NCBI GenBank assembly: GCA_022749755.1
Contig: CM040442.1
Coordinates: 16,156,457 to 16,220,456, forward strand
DNA: 64,000 nucleotides
Reading direction: 5' to 3'
From: Azadirachta indica
Taxonomy: Eukaryota > Streptophyta > Magnoliopsida > Sapindales > Meliaceae
The translations under genes were made by a program, and so were the position numbers. The notes under the pieces were generated by a model. That model was not told where the DNA came from and made no database searches. It saw only the letters and a program-made list of their open reading frames with translations. Position 1 is the first letter of the stretch; each line of letters starts with the position of its first letter. Positions 1 through 11,099 of this stretch are shown here, one piece after another.

Positions 1-2854
1 TCCCCAATAATCCCAAGCTCAGGATACTCAAGCCATTCTGTAAGCCCTAATGTAACTTGAGAATTCGAATCATGATTTTTACCAATAACGAATAAATCAA
101 TTGTACTTTCTATTAATGTTTGAATAACCTGTGTTGTTTCCATACCATCTTTTACAAACTCCTCTTTGTATATTATCTTTTTTCCCACCATAGTATCTTC
201 CAATATTTTGCTCATCATTTGATTGTCAAGATCAGCATCATCAACCTCTTTATGATTCGAATCATACGTTTTGAAGCAAACCAATGTGAGGCTTATATGT
301 GCATGCTCAACCATGCGTCTGCTATATGCTAAAGCCTCCCTATCATCAGCACCACCTATGAAGAGCATAACAATGTTAAACAATGACTTACTTGTTAGCA
401 TTGAATAATTGCTCATCATCTGTCCACGATAAACTAGAATTCCAACGGAACAAGGAGCTTTACCCATCACATTTTTATTTAAAGCTCTTATTGAAGGATT
501 AGAAGTAGTGTCCACTGTGTTATTACTTCCCCATTGTCTATGAAAGGGAAGAATTATAATGGCTGCTCTTTTGTCAAGTGCTAGGGTGCATACATCATCA
601 TGCATGCTTGCATATGGAGTAATTGTTGTGAAATGTTGCACCACAACATTCCCATGATACCAAAGTTGAAACTTGTTCAAAGCATTGATTATGTGCATAG
701 AGGAAGCTACTAAGGGGTTCTTTTCCTGATGATAAGGTTTAAGAAATGCAGTTACACTGCCTTTCAATTCTATAAGTTGGACCACATAAGCAGTTATAGG
801 GCTATATCTCGTAGGATTAGAGATTTCAAGGAGACTTATTATGGGATTTACATTTTCATCTTTGTTTATGCACACCAATATTCGAAGATTGTTTTGCTTT
901 GATTTAAAGATTGCTCTTCTTGCATCTAATCTGTATCTTCTTGACGGGTCATAAAGATAGCCCACAATGATTGAACAAATCCCAGTTACAATCACCATGT
1001 TGACTATCAAAATGGCATATATCTGAGCGCTTATAAGCTTCACATACGTAAAAAATTAACATGTAGTTAATATCTAAAGAGAAAACAAAAAGAAACTAAA
1101 TTTTCAACTTATTTTGGAGCTAGCTAGCTTTACCTTGTTGTCAATCCACCTGCAATATACACCTAACTCAGCAATGCCTCGGCAACATATAATCAAAGCA
1201 AGACATAAAGCCTTCAAGAAAGATAATCGAAAGCAGAGTGATGGTAAAATTACACCTGCAAACTTTCCAAAGTAAGCAATTAAGTTGATGATGGCCATTT
1301 TTTGAGTTGAGCTCTCTTTTAAGAGGTAAAGTTCCATTTTTATCCCACTTATAGAACAATAAATTGGAATCACAAATGTAGATGTTAAAAAGTCAAGTTT
1401 TTGCACTAGTTGTGACCCTAATGGTGGCCCATCTGGTAAACTCAACCCAAAAAAGAAAGCACACATCGCAGCATCTTGGCTAACACAATTACCCACAAAA
1501 CTAAGTCCCATAACGATGCATATTATAGAAATGAACTGACTTGGCCTCATTGATTCTCCATCTGCATTTTGGCTAACAATCCATATTGTCAATGGCCGCA
1601 ATAGAAAGAACATAATGATAAAATAAACTATTATACCTGAAAATACGTATAGTGGCTTTATAGCTGAATCAGTCTTAGCTTCATTAAAACCCAACACAAC
1701 CATGTTAGATGCAAAACTAAACATATCGCACACCATTGCAACTGAAGAAGCTAAGCGACCAAGCTCTGAATTGATAAGTTTTAGTTCTTTGAGAACGCTA
1801 GTTATTACGATCAATGAAGACATAGCATTTCCTGCAACTGAAGCAGGAAGTCCAATTGCTGAATCAACATCTAAATGGGTATTTTGTTGTACGATATACA
1901 AAGCAGCCATCCCAAATATTAATGGGAACATATAACCTGAGAGACCAATGATTACTGCTCTTCTTCTTAATTGCTTTACTAATGTCATATCAATCTGCAC
2001 TCCTAACACAAACATGTGTAAAACCAGGCCAAATTCAGCCCACGTTTTAAGTATATATCTACTTCTCAAGGGAAACAACCGTTGATAAAAAGTTGTGTGA
2101 CCCAAAAAAGAGGGGCCTATTATTATACCACCCTGCGGATAAAAAGTGTAAAGCAAAACTAATTAATGTTCAAATGTTTACAAATTAACAATCAAAATAG
2201 AGGTGACAAATGGTTCAAGAATCCATCATATGAGTTTGTTAAAAAAAACGACGACTTGATATTACAAATGAGTTCACATAAACCCATATTTTATGTACCA
2301 AAGTTTGACGGGACAGCACATGGAATAACACAAAACACAAAAAATTAACTAAAATATTTTTAAAATAAAAATGAATTAATAATAAACATGATAATAAACG
2401 TAAAAAAAAAAATTTAGTGACATTTTAAAAATTTTAATCTTTTAAAAAATATTCAAAAGTTATATGAAACAAGAAAAGTCTAAACCAACATGATACAACA
2501 TAAATTTAATATTCTTAAGAGATGGGCTAGAAACATTCAATATTTTAAAAATTAGGTATCCCAATATCAAGTACCACTTAAAGCATGAATAAGTTTCATT
2601 TCATCGATTAACCCGCCTCTAAATAAACATATATAATGGACCAGATTAAATGGGGCAAATGAACTTACAATAAGCTGAGCCATAATTGTAGTTTGGTGAA
2701 AAGGTTGCAACAAGATGTAAATTGTTCTAGTGCACAAGAAAATGACAACAGTTTGCAACAACAAAATTGATGTCGTGCATTGCAAAAGGTTATGATTCCA
2801 AAAGCCATGAGAGTTGATTATATTAGTGTATTGGCACACTACTACACGATTCAT
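1..2854 (-). CDS. Cation/H+ exchanger (CHX family, CHX15-like), 3' end off-window
   Basis: Predicted monovalent cation/proton antiporter of the CPA2/CHX family, an integral membrane protein tied to K+ and pH homeostasis. Exons on the minus strand: 2854-2669, 2132-1134 and 1037-1 (continues past the left edge). Introns 2668-2133 (536 nt) and 1133-1038 (96 nt) begin GT and end AG, and all junctions are in phase 0. Exon 1 carries the first membrane segment. Exon 2 (333 codons) holds most of the antiporter domain, with GIIIGPSFLG, LGVQIDM, INSELGRLASS and SLPDGPPLGSQL. Exon 3 starts with a last membrane segment followed by YDPSRRYRLDARRA and the hydrophilic C-terminal domain, open for all 345 codons in the window. 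About 30 C-terminal codons are missing compared with the paralogue at 53783. The start is uncertain: I chose the first in-frame ATG (MNRVVVCQY), because the longer open frame begins only at a TTG. Confidence 0.9.
2133..2668 (-). other. Intron 1 of the left CHX gene
   Basis: This 536-nt intron separates AQLI from GGIIIGPS. The matching intron in the paralogue is only 88 nt. It is AT-rich, and I see no recognisable insertion in it. Confidence 0.75.
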
Positions 2855-4852
2855 AATCAAATATGGGGATTTGTTTAATGAGTGTGTAGTGGATTCTCCA
2901 TGATTATTGAAGGTGTTCTTGATTGAGAAACCAAAGAGAAACAAAATATGGGAAGAATATACCAATCAGAGAAGGAAAAAAGTATTTGTGGCTCACAAAA
3001 GATCAAGAAATTTGAGGATTGACCAAGGCCAAGCTAGTTAACGGTTGAAGTTATTTCGCAAAGTTAAGTGGTTCGTAAAAGTTCTTAAAAACATGTTAAC
3101 TAGTAAATATGCCAATAATAGCAATATAGTTCCAATAAAAATATGACAGAAAGGAAGGGAAAGAAATCATTTAAAGTAACAAATAATTTTTTTTTATTTG
3201 GAATTATATTTGATTATACAGATAAAACTAATAATACTAAATTTTACATACATACATACATACATACAGACATTCATACAAACATACATATAAGTTTAGA
3301 TGAGCTATTTTCATTGTGGTCTATTTTATTAGTAATGAGAATTTAATGAAGATATTGAAGATCCATCTCAATATTCAAAAGAATTTTTTTTTAATTTCAA
3401 TATTAACATATCGATTTGCCTGGAAAAATCAATTAATTAATCAGAATATTAATTTACGACAATCAAAAAAATGTTCTATGAAGACCTAATCTGGAAATTA
3501 TGTCTTTTTAATTTTTTTAATTCAAGTATTTGATTATATCCTTTAAACATGGAAAATTTGTAAACTTTCATTAATATCAGTGGAGATATATCCTTCTTTA
3601 TCTGTATAATTCTCCATAGTATCAGAACGAGTAAAAGTTTAGGCTTGCAAGGTTAGAATTTCCTTTTCATTAGCCAAAATAAAATGAAATATTTAAGACA
3701 AAATTTTTAACATAACCCTCATTTGGATCAAGTTTATGTAAATAGCCATGTTTAAAAAATTTTAACCAAACTAATTAAAACGAAGTAATTTTTAGAAAAA
3801 AAAAAAGCCCCTTAATTACTTTAGTTAAGGTTATTGAGGGTATTTTTGCCAAAATTTATTTTTTTATTAGTTTGGTAAAACCTATAGAAATGTGGTTAAT
3901 TATGTAAGGGTTCAAATTAGGGTTCTTTTGAAAATTAATTAATTAATTAGTCTAAAGGGATAAACTCACAATAAGAATAATTTACTTGTTTAAATTAGGG
4001 TTATTTTGGAAAAATTTTCAATAATTAATTAGTCTAAAGGGCAGATTAATTGATTCAAATCATGAAAAGGAATAAGGAAACGAAAGGGAAAGAGAATAGA
4101 AATCGAATAAGAGATGGAATATTATTGTAATCCTTTATTCAGTTTAGATAAAGAATTAGTTAAGGAAAGGAAATAATAATATTTTGTTTTTGGACGAAAT
4201 ATCCTTGACTAATATTTGGTATATTCGATAATTAACAAATGTTTTAGATGAAATTCAAAATTTTAATTCTTTAAATATAGATTAACCTAATAATAAAATT
4301 TGAATGGATAATATCACACATAATAAAAATTTTATTTTACAAATTTTTATTGTGATTAAAAATTAGGTGTGTGTATATATGTTAACTAATTAAGAAATAA
4401 AAATCGGTTTAAAAAATAATTATTAATTAACTGTATTTTTTTTTAAATTGTGTAAGTATTATGTTAATCATAATGATAAATAGATGAGTATCCTATGAAT
4501 ATATATTTAAATAATTAGGAATGAATTAAGAGAAATTAATTCTTAACTAAAAAGGATGCAGTCATGAGTATTTATGTACTGATCCAAGACTCAAAGCATG
4601 AAGACGAGAAATATATGGAAAATAGGCCACTCCACGTACAAGCTTGTAAAAGCATTCTATAACACACAAATATGAGAATTCAAAATAACCTAGAAAAGGA
4701 GCAAAACCGAGATACTTACGAAAAATAGAGAAATCAAGGAAGATATGAAATGGAAGAAATCATTTTTCAAACAAATCCAAGGATTGTGGGTAGTTAAAAT
4801 TGCCAAAAGCCAAACACACAAAGGGTTCACAAGAGAGACAAAGGCTTCTCGA
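2855..4852. other. AT-rich spacer upstream of the left CHX gene
   Basis: The short stretch next to the gene should include its promoter, but no TATA box stands out. Apart from an ACAT microsatellite at about 3244-3290 I see no gene. Long A/T runs and stops in all frames fill the rest. Confidence 0.5.
3244..3290. repeat. ACAT-type microsatellite
   Basis: Imperfect run of CATA/ACAT tetranucleotides, interrupted by CAGACATTC and CAAA. Confidence 0.85.
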
Positions 4853-5127
4853 CGAAGAATAATTTTGAAATTTAATTAGTATAGAAAGTTTTATTTAATT
4901 TATTTTGTCAAATTACATTATTGTACTTAATATGCTATCTAATTCTTAGTTTTTTTATTCAGGTAAAAGTTTGTTTCCTTATTTGAATTAACTTATGAAT
5001 TTGAATTTTTCTCTAAAATATATAAGGAGACTATGCTATTATTTTAGTTATCTTTTGTTAACTAAAATTTTGTTATCATAAGTAATTTCTTAAACTATGG
5101 TTTCAATTTATCATTCATATTTTGTTA
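4853..5127 (+). repeat. 5' LTR of the Ty3/Gypsy relic
   Basis: Aligns with 9359-9591 along its length. Shared blocks are ATTTTGTCAA, GGCTATGCTATT / GACTATGCTATT, TTTTAGTTATCTTTT and TTTCAATTTATCATT. The left boundary is approximate because the terminal TG has been lost. Confidence 0.65.
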
Positions 5128-5450
5128 ATTGGTATCAAGGCAAAAGTTGCAATGGTGCATATAACGAGACAGGAAGCAACCATCTTATTGTGATGTTCAA
5201 AGGATGCAAGCACTAATGGTAGAGGCTATTTGTGTAATAGCCTTGGAAGTCAGAAGGGCAGTCACTAGAGAATTCACTCATATGCTTTGTCCAGAATTGT
5301 CAAATTTTGATCGAAGGTTAGAAAGGCTTGAACTTGACTACAACCTATTGATTAGACATAAGTGTAGATAGATGGATCCTGCCTCTTGGTTTGACATTAG
5401 TGCCTTAACGACTCGATATTATAAATGACAAAGCTCAAAGAGATAAGGAT

Positions 5451-5720
5451 TTGGATGATGATATAGTTGATAGCGGCTCTATTAGGGCACGCGGAAATAG
5501 AAATCACAGTGAGCATAAGATAAACCTAAATGTTCCTATATTCAAAGGGAGTTTACACGTAAAATACTTCTTTGATTGGTTTATAAATGTAGAGAATTTA
5601 TTTGATTACATGGACATCCCATATGAGAGGAAAGTAAAATTGTTAGCCATGAAGTTGAAAGAGGTGCATTCGTTTGGCAACAAGTTCAAAACAAATGGTA
5701 GCATAAAGGGAAAGACTTAA
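5451..5720 (+). pseudogene. gag fragment of the Ty3/Gypsy relic
   Basis: Open frame of 89 codons matching the start of the plant Ty3 retrotransposon gag domain: KINLNVPIFKGSLH, then WFINVENLFDYMDIP and RKVKLLAMKLKE. The normal continuation with the tryptophan pair is lost after a frame change near 5680. Further gag-like sequence continues out of frame to about 5900. Non-functional. Confidence 0.7.
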
Positions 5721-8700
5721 TTAGTCCTTAGGAGTGCATGAAACATTAAATAAAGCTAAATATTTACCCTATGGTTATAGCAAGACTTGTTCAAGCAATT
5801 AAACAACTGCAAATACGAAAATCATTGAATTGATAATTATGTTGAAAAGTTCCAAAGGTTATGTTCTCGTAATAATTTGAAAGAGTAAAATGCATAATTG
5901 TTTGCCAAATTCAATGGATAGTTTAAGTTGATATATAATACCATCTTGACATGTTCATAATTTACGATTTGAACATGGTAAGGAAGCTAAAGAAGTAATT
6001 AAAGTGACTTACTATTCAAGTGCAAGTTGTAACATGACATTTTTATGACTCCACCAAACCAAACACTATAGAATAGAGGAGTAGCACCAAATATGGTCAT
6101 TAATGTAAAGAGTAGGTAAAAAAGGTAATTTTGTTAACTTGCAAACAACTTAGCAACAAAGCAACAACCCACACATGAAGCCAATGGCGAGCAAATGTTA
6201 TGTTTGATGAATGCCCAAAATAAAGGAAAGATAAAAGTGTAACATTATGTTGAGGTTACAATAAAAGATGAATAAAGTAAGATGAAGAAAGATGAAGAAA
6301 GGGGAAAGAGATTAATGTGGTTGATGATGCTGAAGGAGAGATCATTTCTTGTATGGTGTAAGATTTTTTGGGCATGGGGAACAATTAAAATAAGGTGTGC
6401 AAGGTAATAGTTGATAGTGGTAGTAGCAAAAGCATAGTGTGTAAGACATTAGGGATTGTCCTTGGGGTTATCATCAAAAAAATTGTCTATCACTTTACAA
6501 AATTGGCTAGATTGAAAAGAGAACTAAAACACACGTAACCAAAATGTGTAACTTCTTTTTCAATTAGAAAATTTTATAAAATGATGTATTATGTGATGTT
6601 GTAGATTTGGATGCATGCCATGTATTGCAAGGTAGCACATGACAAAATATGATGTTGACACAATGCATAAAGGATGACAAAATATTTATGAATTTTAGTA
6701 AAATGAGAAACAATAGTTTTAGAGTTAATGAGTGAAACTAAGAAAGTGCAGAAGGTTCTTGGGATTAAGGGAATAAACTTTCTAACTATAGTTGAGGGGT
6801 ATGTGTAGGAATATTATGAAGGATACATAATGGTTACAAATGATGAGGAATTGAAACAAATAATGGAGATTCTAGAGATGCTGCAACCATTACTATATGA
6901 ATTCTCTAGCATAATTCCAAATGAAATGTAAGACGAGTTACCATTTATGTAGGATATCAACATAGCATTGGTTTTGTGCTTGGAGCTGATTATCCTAACT
7001 TGTCAAATTAAAAAATGTCCTAAGAAGCATGAGGTCTTGAAAAAACAAATGGATAGAGCAAATCTCCTTGTGTTATAAACAAAAGACAATTGATAAATAT
7101 GTGCAAACAATAGAGCGATCAACAAAATAACCATAAGATATCAATTTTTGTTATGCAGTTATAAAATATGTTAGACTACCTTAGGGAAGTAAAAATGTTT
7201 TCCAAACTTAACTTGTGAAGCGATTAGCATCAAATTTTGTATCAAACCTTCATATGAGTGGAAACCAACATTCAAGACCAAAGAAGAGTTATATGAATGG
7301 TCAATAATATTTTTTAGTATATCAAATATACGAAGAACTTTTATGTAACTTATGAATCAGATATCAAAACCTTTCAATTTCAAGTTTATTAAAGTATAAT
7401 TTGATGATATCCTAATTTATACTAGTGATTTCATTTGGTGCATTTCAAGGAAGCGTTCAAAGTACTTATAGAGAATAAATTATTTGTTAACTTAAAGAAG
7501 TGTAATTTATTGCAATGTAATATGGTATTTTTGGGGTTTGTAGATGCTACTGAAGGAATTAGTGTTGATGAGTCTAAGGTTAGAGCAATCCACAATTAGC
7601 CTAAACTAAAGACAATAAGTAAAGTGAGAAGTTTTCATGGATCTCTGACATTTTACCATCAATTCATTTGAAATTTTAGCACCATCACAGCAGCTGTTAT
7701 TGAGTGCATAAAGAAAGGAAAATTTTAATTGGGGTAATGATGAGAAAAATAAGAGTTTTATCATCTTCAAGGAAAAATTTCGTATGCTCATTTATTAGCA
7801 CTATCAAATTTTATAAAATATTCTAGGTAGAGTGTGATGTTTCAAGATAGGTATTGGTATTGTTCTATTTCAAGAGAGTAAACCTATATAGTATTTTAAT
7901 GAAAAGTTGAGTAATGCTAGATAAAAGTGTTCTAAACATGACTAAAAATTTTATGTGGTGTTGAGGAGATTAATGCACAAAGAGAATTACTTGATTTAAG
8001 AGTTTGTGCTATATAGTGATAACTAGGCATTGAAGTATAATAGGTATCATTTATATAGAAATTTACATTTGTTTTGAAGCGCAAGTCTAAATTAAAAAGA
8101 TAAGGTAGTTAATGCTTAGAGTAGGCAAGGTATCTTATTGGTAACATTAAGTAATTAGATAATATAAGTTTGAGAAGTGAAAGAGCAATATATAGTTGAT
8201 ACGGAATTTCAAACATTTTGGGATCACTATAACCATAATCGATGAGTAGAAGATTTTCATATTAATCAGGGCTATTTTTTAAGGCCAACAAGTTATGTAT
8301 TCTTCATTGTTCATTTCGAGAGCAAACAATATGAGAATTATATATAGACAGTTTAGCTGGTTATATAGAGCAAGACAATATGGTAGTTATGATAGATGAG
8401 AGATATTATTAGCCATAAATTAAACAAGATGTAGGAAGAATTATACAAAAGTGCTAAGTGTGCTAAGTTGCTAAGGGAGAAGTTAAGAATACTAGTTTGT
8501 ATATATTATTGCCTCTAATTGAAAATATTTAAGAAGATTGGTTAATAGATTTTGTGATAGGATTACCACTTACCCAACAAGGTAATGATTATGCTCTTAT
8601 TGTTGTGGATTGGCTTTCCAAGATAGCTCATCTTATTACTTATAAGAAAATTAATGATGCAACTTACGTGGCGGAAATTGTATTTTAAGGAAGTGGTTCA

Positions 8701-9358
8701 TCTATATGGCATTCATAGTTAATTACTTCAAATAGAGATATCCAATTCCTTAGTCATTTATGGCGTATAACTTGATACGAAATTGTAGTATAGTAACTTT
8801 TTTCACCCTCAAACTAATAGGTAAACCGAGGTGGTTGACTAAACATTGGAAAATATGTTGCATTACATTTACGAGGTAGAATATGCTTATAACAGTACGA
8901 TAATTGACTCGAATAAAAAAACTCCTTTTGAGGTGTTTTATCTATGGCCATCATATCATGCTTTAGACCTGGTGACTTTACCAATATTGCCAATAATTAG
9001 CAAACTACAAAAACTCTGGTAAAGAATCTACCAAAAATATATGAGAGGCATCTACTAACTTAGAAGCTGCCAACATAAAATATAAACAAGATATAGATCG
9101 ACATCAATGATAAAAGATATTCTAAGAAGGTGATCTTGTAATGACTTATTTACAAAAGAATCATTTTCTTGGGTTCGTAGTAAATTACAAAACAAAGAGT
9201 ATAGTTACAGGGAAGTTAATAATAATGCTTATATGTTGCAGATATCGGATGATTGGAATATCTCAAATACAATGTAGCTGACCTATATGAGAATCATAAA
9301 GATAAAATGTTATATCGAAAAAACTTGAGGTAAATTCTTTTTCAAGTGGTGAGGATTG

Positions 9359-9591
9359 ATGTAGGAGAATTTTAAAATTAAATTAGTTTAAGAAGTCATT
9401 TTTCATTTTGTCAATTTATGTTGTTAGTTTTCCTATTTCCTTGTTTGAGTTAATTCAAAAAGTTAGATTTTCTCTATTATAAATAAAAAGGCTATGCTAT
9501 TGTTTTAGTTATCTTTTTCTTAATAAAATTTTTATTTCCCATAAAGAATTTCTGAAACTTTGATTTCAATTTATCATTTGCATTGTTTGCA
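9359..9591 (+). repeat. 3' LTR of the Ty3/Gypsy relic
   Basis: Starts TGTAGGAG, directly after coding remains of the integrase C-terminus, and ends near TTTGCA. It therefore has the expected TG...CA ends. Diverged from the 5' copy. Confidence 0.65.
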
Positions 9592-11099
9592 TAGTTACTT
9601 CTTTAACAAATCAAGATGCCTGCAGAAAATGAAAGGGGAAGGATAAGGAAGCAAAGTGTTGGATTTTAATGAAATAGCAATAGTATATATATCTATATAG
9701 TATTAGAAGAATGGCCATCACTGACACCACAATTCTTAAAACTTTTGAGAAAGTGTCAAGGTTGACACATATAAGAGGTCTTTTTGTGCGAACGATAAAA
9801 TTGTAATAAGAATCAGTAACACTGGACAAAGAGTATCAAGGTTCTTTGAGACTATAATATCACCAAGTAAACAATGTCATTTAGCACAATATTGCCAGCC
9901 AAACAATGTCGTTTTTACACATTAATTTTCATAATTAAACAAATATGAAATGACATCGTTTTTTTGCTTCCTCCCCTCCCCTCTTAAAAAAAAAAAAACT
10001 AAAACAATTTTCCCTGCATTTGATTTCAGTTCCCACGCTTAGCACCAAAATTTTTCCCTCAGCTCTCTAAACATGTTAGCAAGCCTAAATCTCCATATAA
10101 CCTAAAATCGTCTCAAATCAACCATTCCCACCTCAAATTAACCACATTTACAACTTAAATCAACTAGAATCTACCCATATTAACTTATGTCAAAATCCTC
10201 AAAATATATTTGTTATTTCTTTTCTTCTACTACATGTACATTGAATTTAGTATTTTTGTTTTGTTTTTCAATTTCTAAGATTTGGGTTTTGCAATGTCAA
10301 TTTTGTTTTAGTAGTTGGATTGACTCTATTCTAAATCTCTAGTATATTTTTATTCTTAAGATTGATTTTAGAGCCAATTTACAAGATGCATGTTGTTTTA
10401 TAAATGGGCATTTGAAATCATAGGTTATTTGCAGTGCATGTGCTGATTTAGGAGACAATTTGTACATGCATGAAATCAGTAGGTTATTAGAGTGCATATT
10501 CTGATTTTTTTTTTATTATTTGTATTGTGATTTTTATTGTTAGAGTGCATGTGCTACTTTAGGACACAATTTCGACTTTTGTTTTGTCTTTGTTGATTTT
10601 GTAATTTTTTGTTTATAACTTTAAATATTTAATCATTTTGTTAAGTATTTAGAGTTCAAGTTGGATGCTTATTTTTTATGTAATTTTAAGTAATTTTTTT
10701 GTTGCATCTTCTTCTTATCTACATACAAATTTTTTTTGTACATATGAATACAACCTAAACTATTGACAATGTTGTTATTTTTTTCAGTTGTTTATTTATT
10801 GATTTAGGAGCTTTGTTTGCTTTCATTATTGCTATCAAGTATATTCTTTTACCTATTCACATTGATTTTATATGAGATAGATATTACTTTGTGTGTGTTG
10901 GATATTGTTCTTGTAGTTGTGTTTGGTTGTGATTAGGGAAGACATGGGAGGTGTAATACGATGTTGTTATGGTTAGATATATATTGAAGTGCTTCTTGCT
11001 TCTTTATTGTTTTGACGTGCATATAATTTTTCTTTTGAAACTTATAAAACATATTTAAAAAATACAACTTGAGCAAACTAATATTCACTAACATAATAT
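9592..11099 (+). other. Upstream part of CACTA copy 1
   Basis: No intact gene. From about 9850 the sequence resembles, in order, the stretch in front of the second CACTA relic (57.85-59.2 kb). Shared features include a tract around AATGACATCGTTT, TTTTTCCCTC-type pyrimidine stretches, and a GT-rich block with TTTGGTTGTGATT followed by GGTGTAA. This is probably the promoter, 5' UTR and first intron of the transposase gene. The element's terminal inverted repeat was not located. Confidence 0.45.

Larger units (their letters stand above)
4853..9591 (+). mobile_element. Degenerate full-length Ty3/Gypsy LTR retrotransposon
   Basis: A complete but dead Ty3/Gypsy element on the plus strand. Two diverged LTRs flank a primer binding site (TTGGTATCAAGGC at ~5129, close to the initiator-Met tRNA complement), then gag, protease/RT/RNase H traces and integrase traces. 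Recognisable pieces are NVPIFKGSLH and RKVKLLAMKLKE (gag), SFHGSLTFYHQFI near 7640 (end of RT / start of RNase H), FVIGLPLTQQGNDYALIVVD near 8550 (integrase core), and ISNTM then VADLYENH near 9260 (C-terminal integrase). Many in-frame stops and small indels separate them, so no pol product can be made. Order gag-RT-integrase is the Ty3 order. The divergence of the LTRs suggests an old insertion. Confidence 0.8.
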
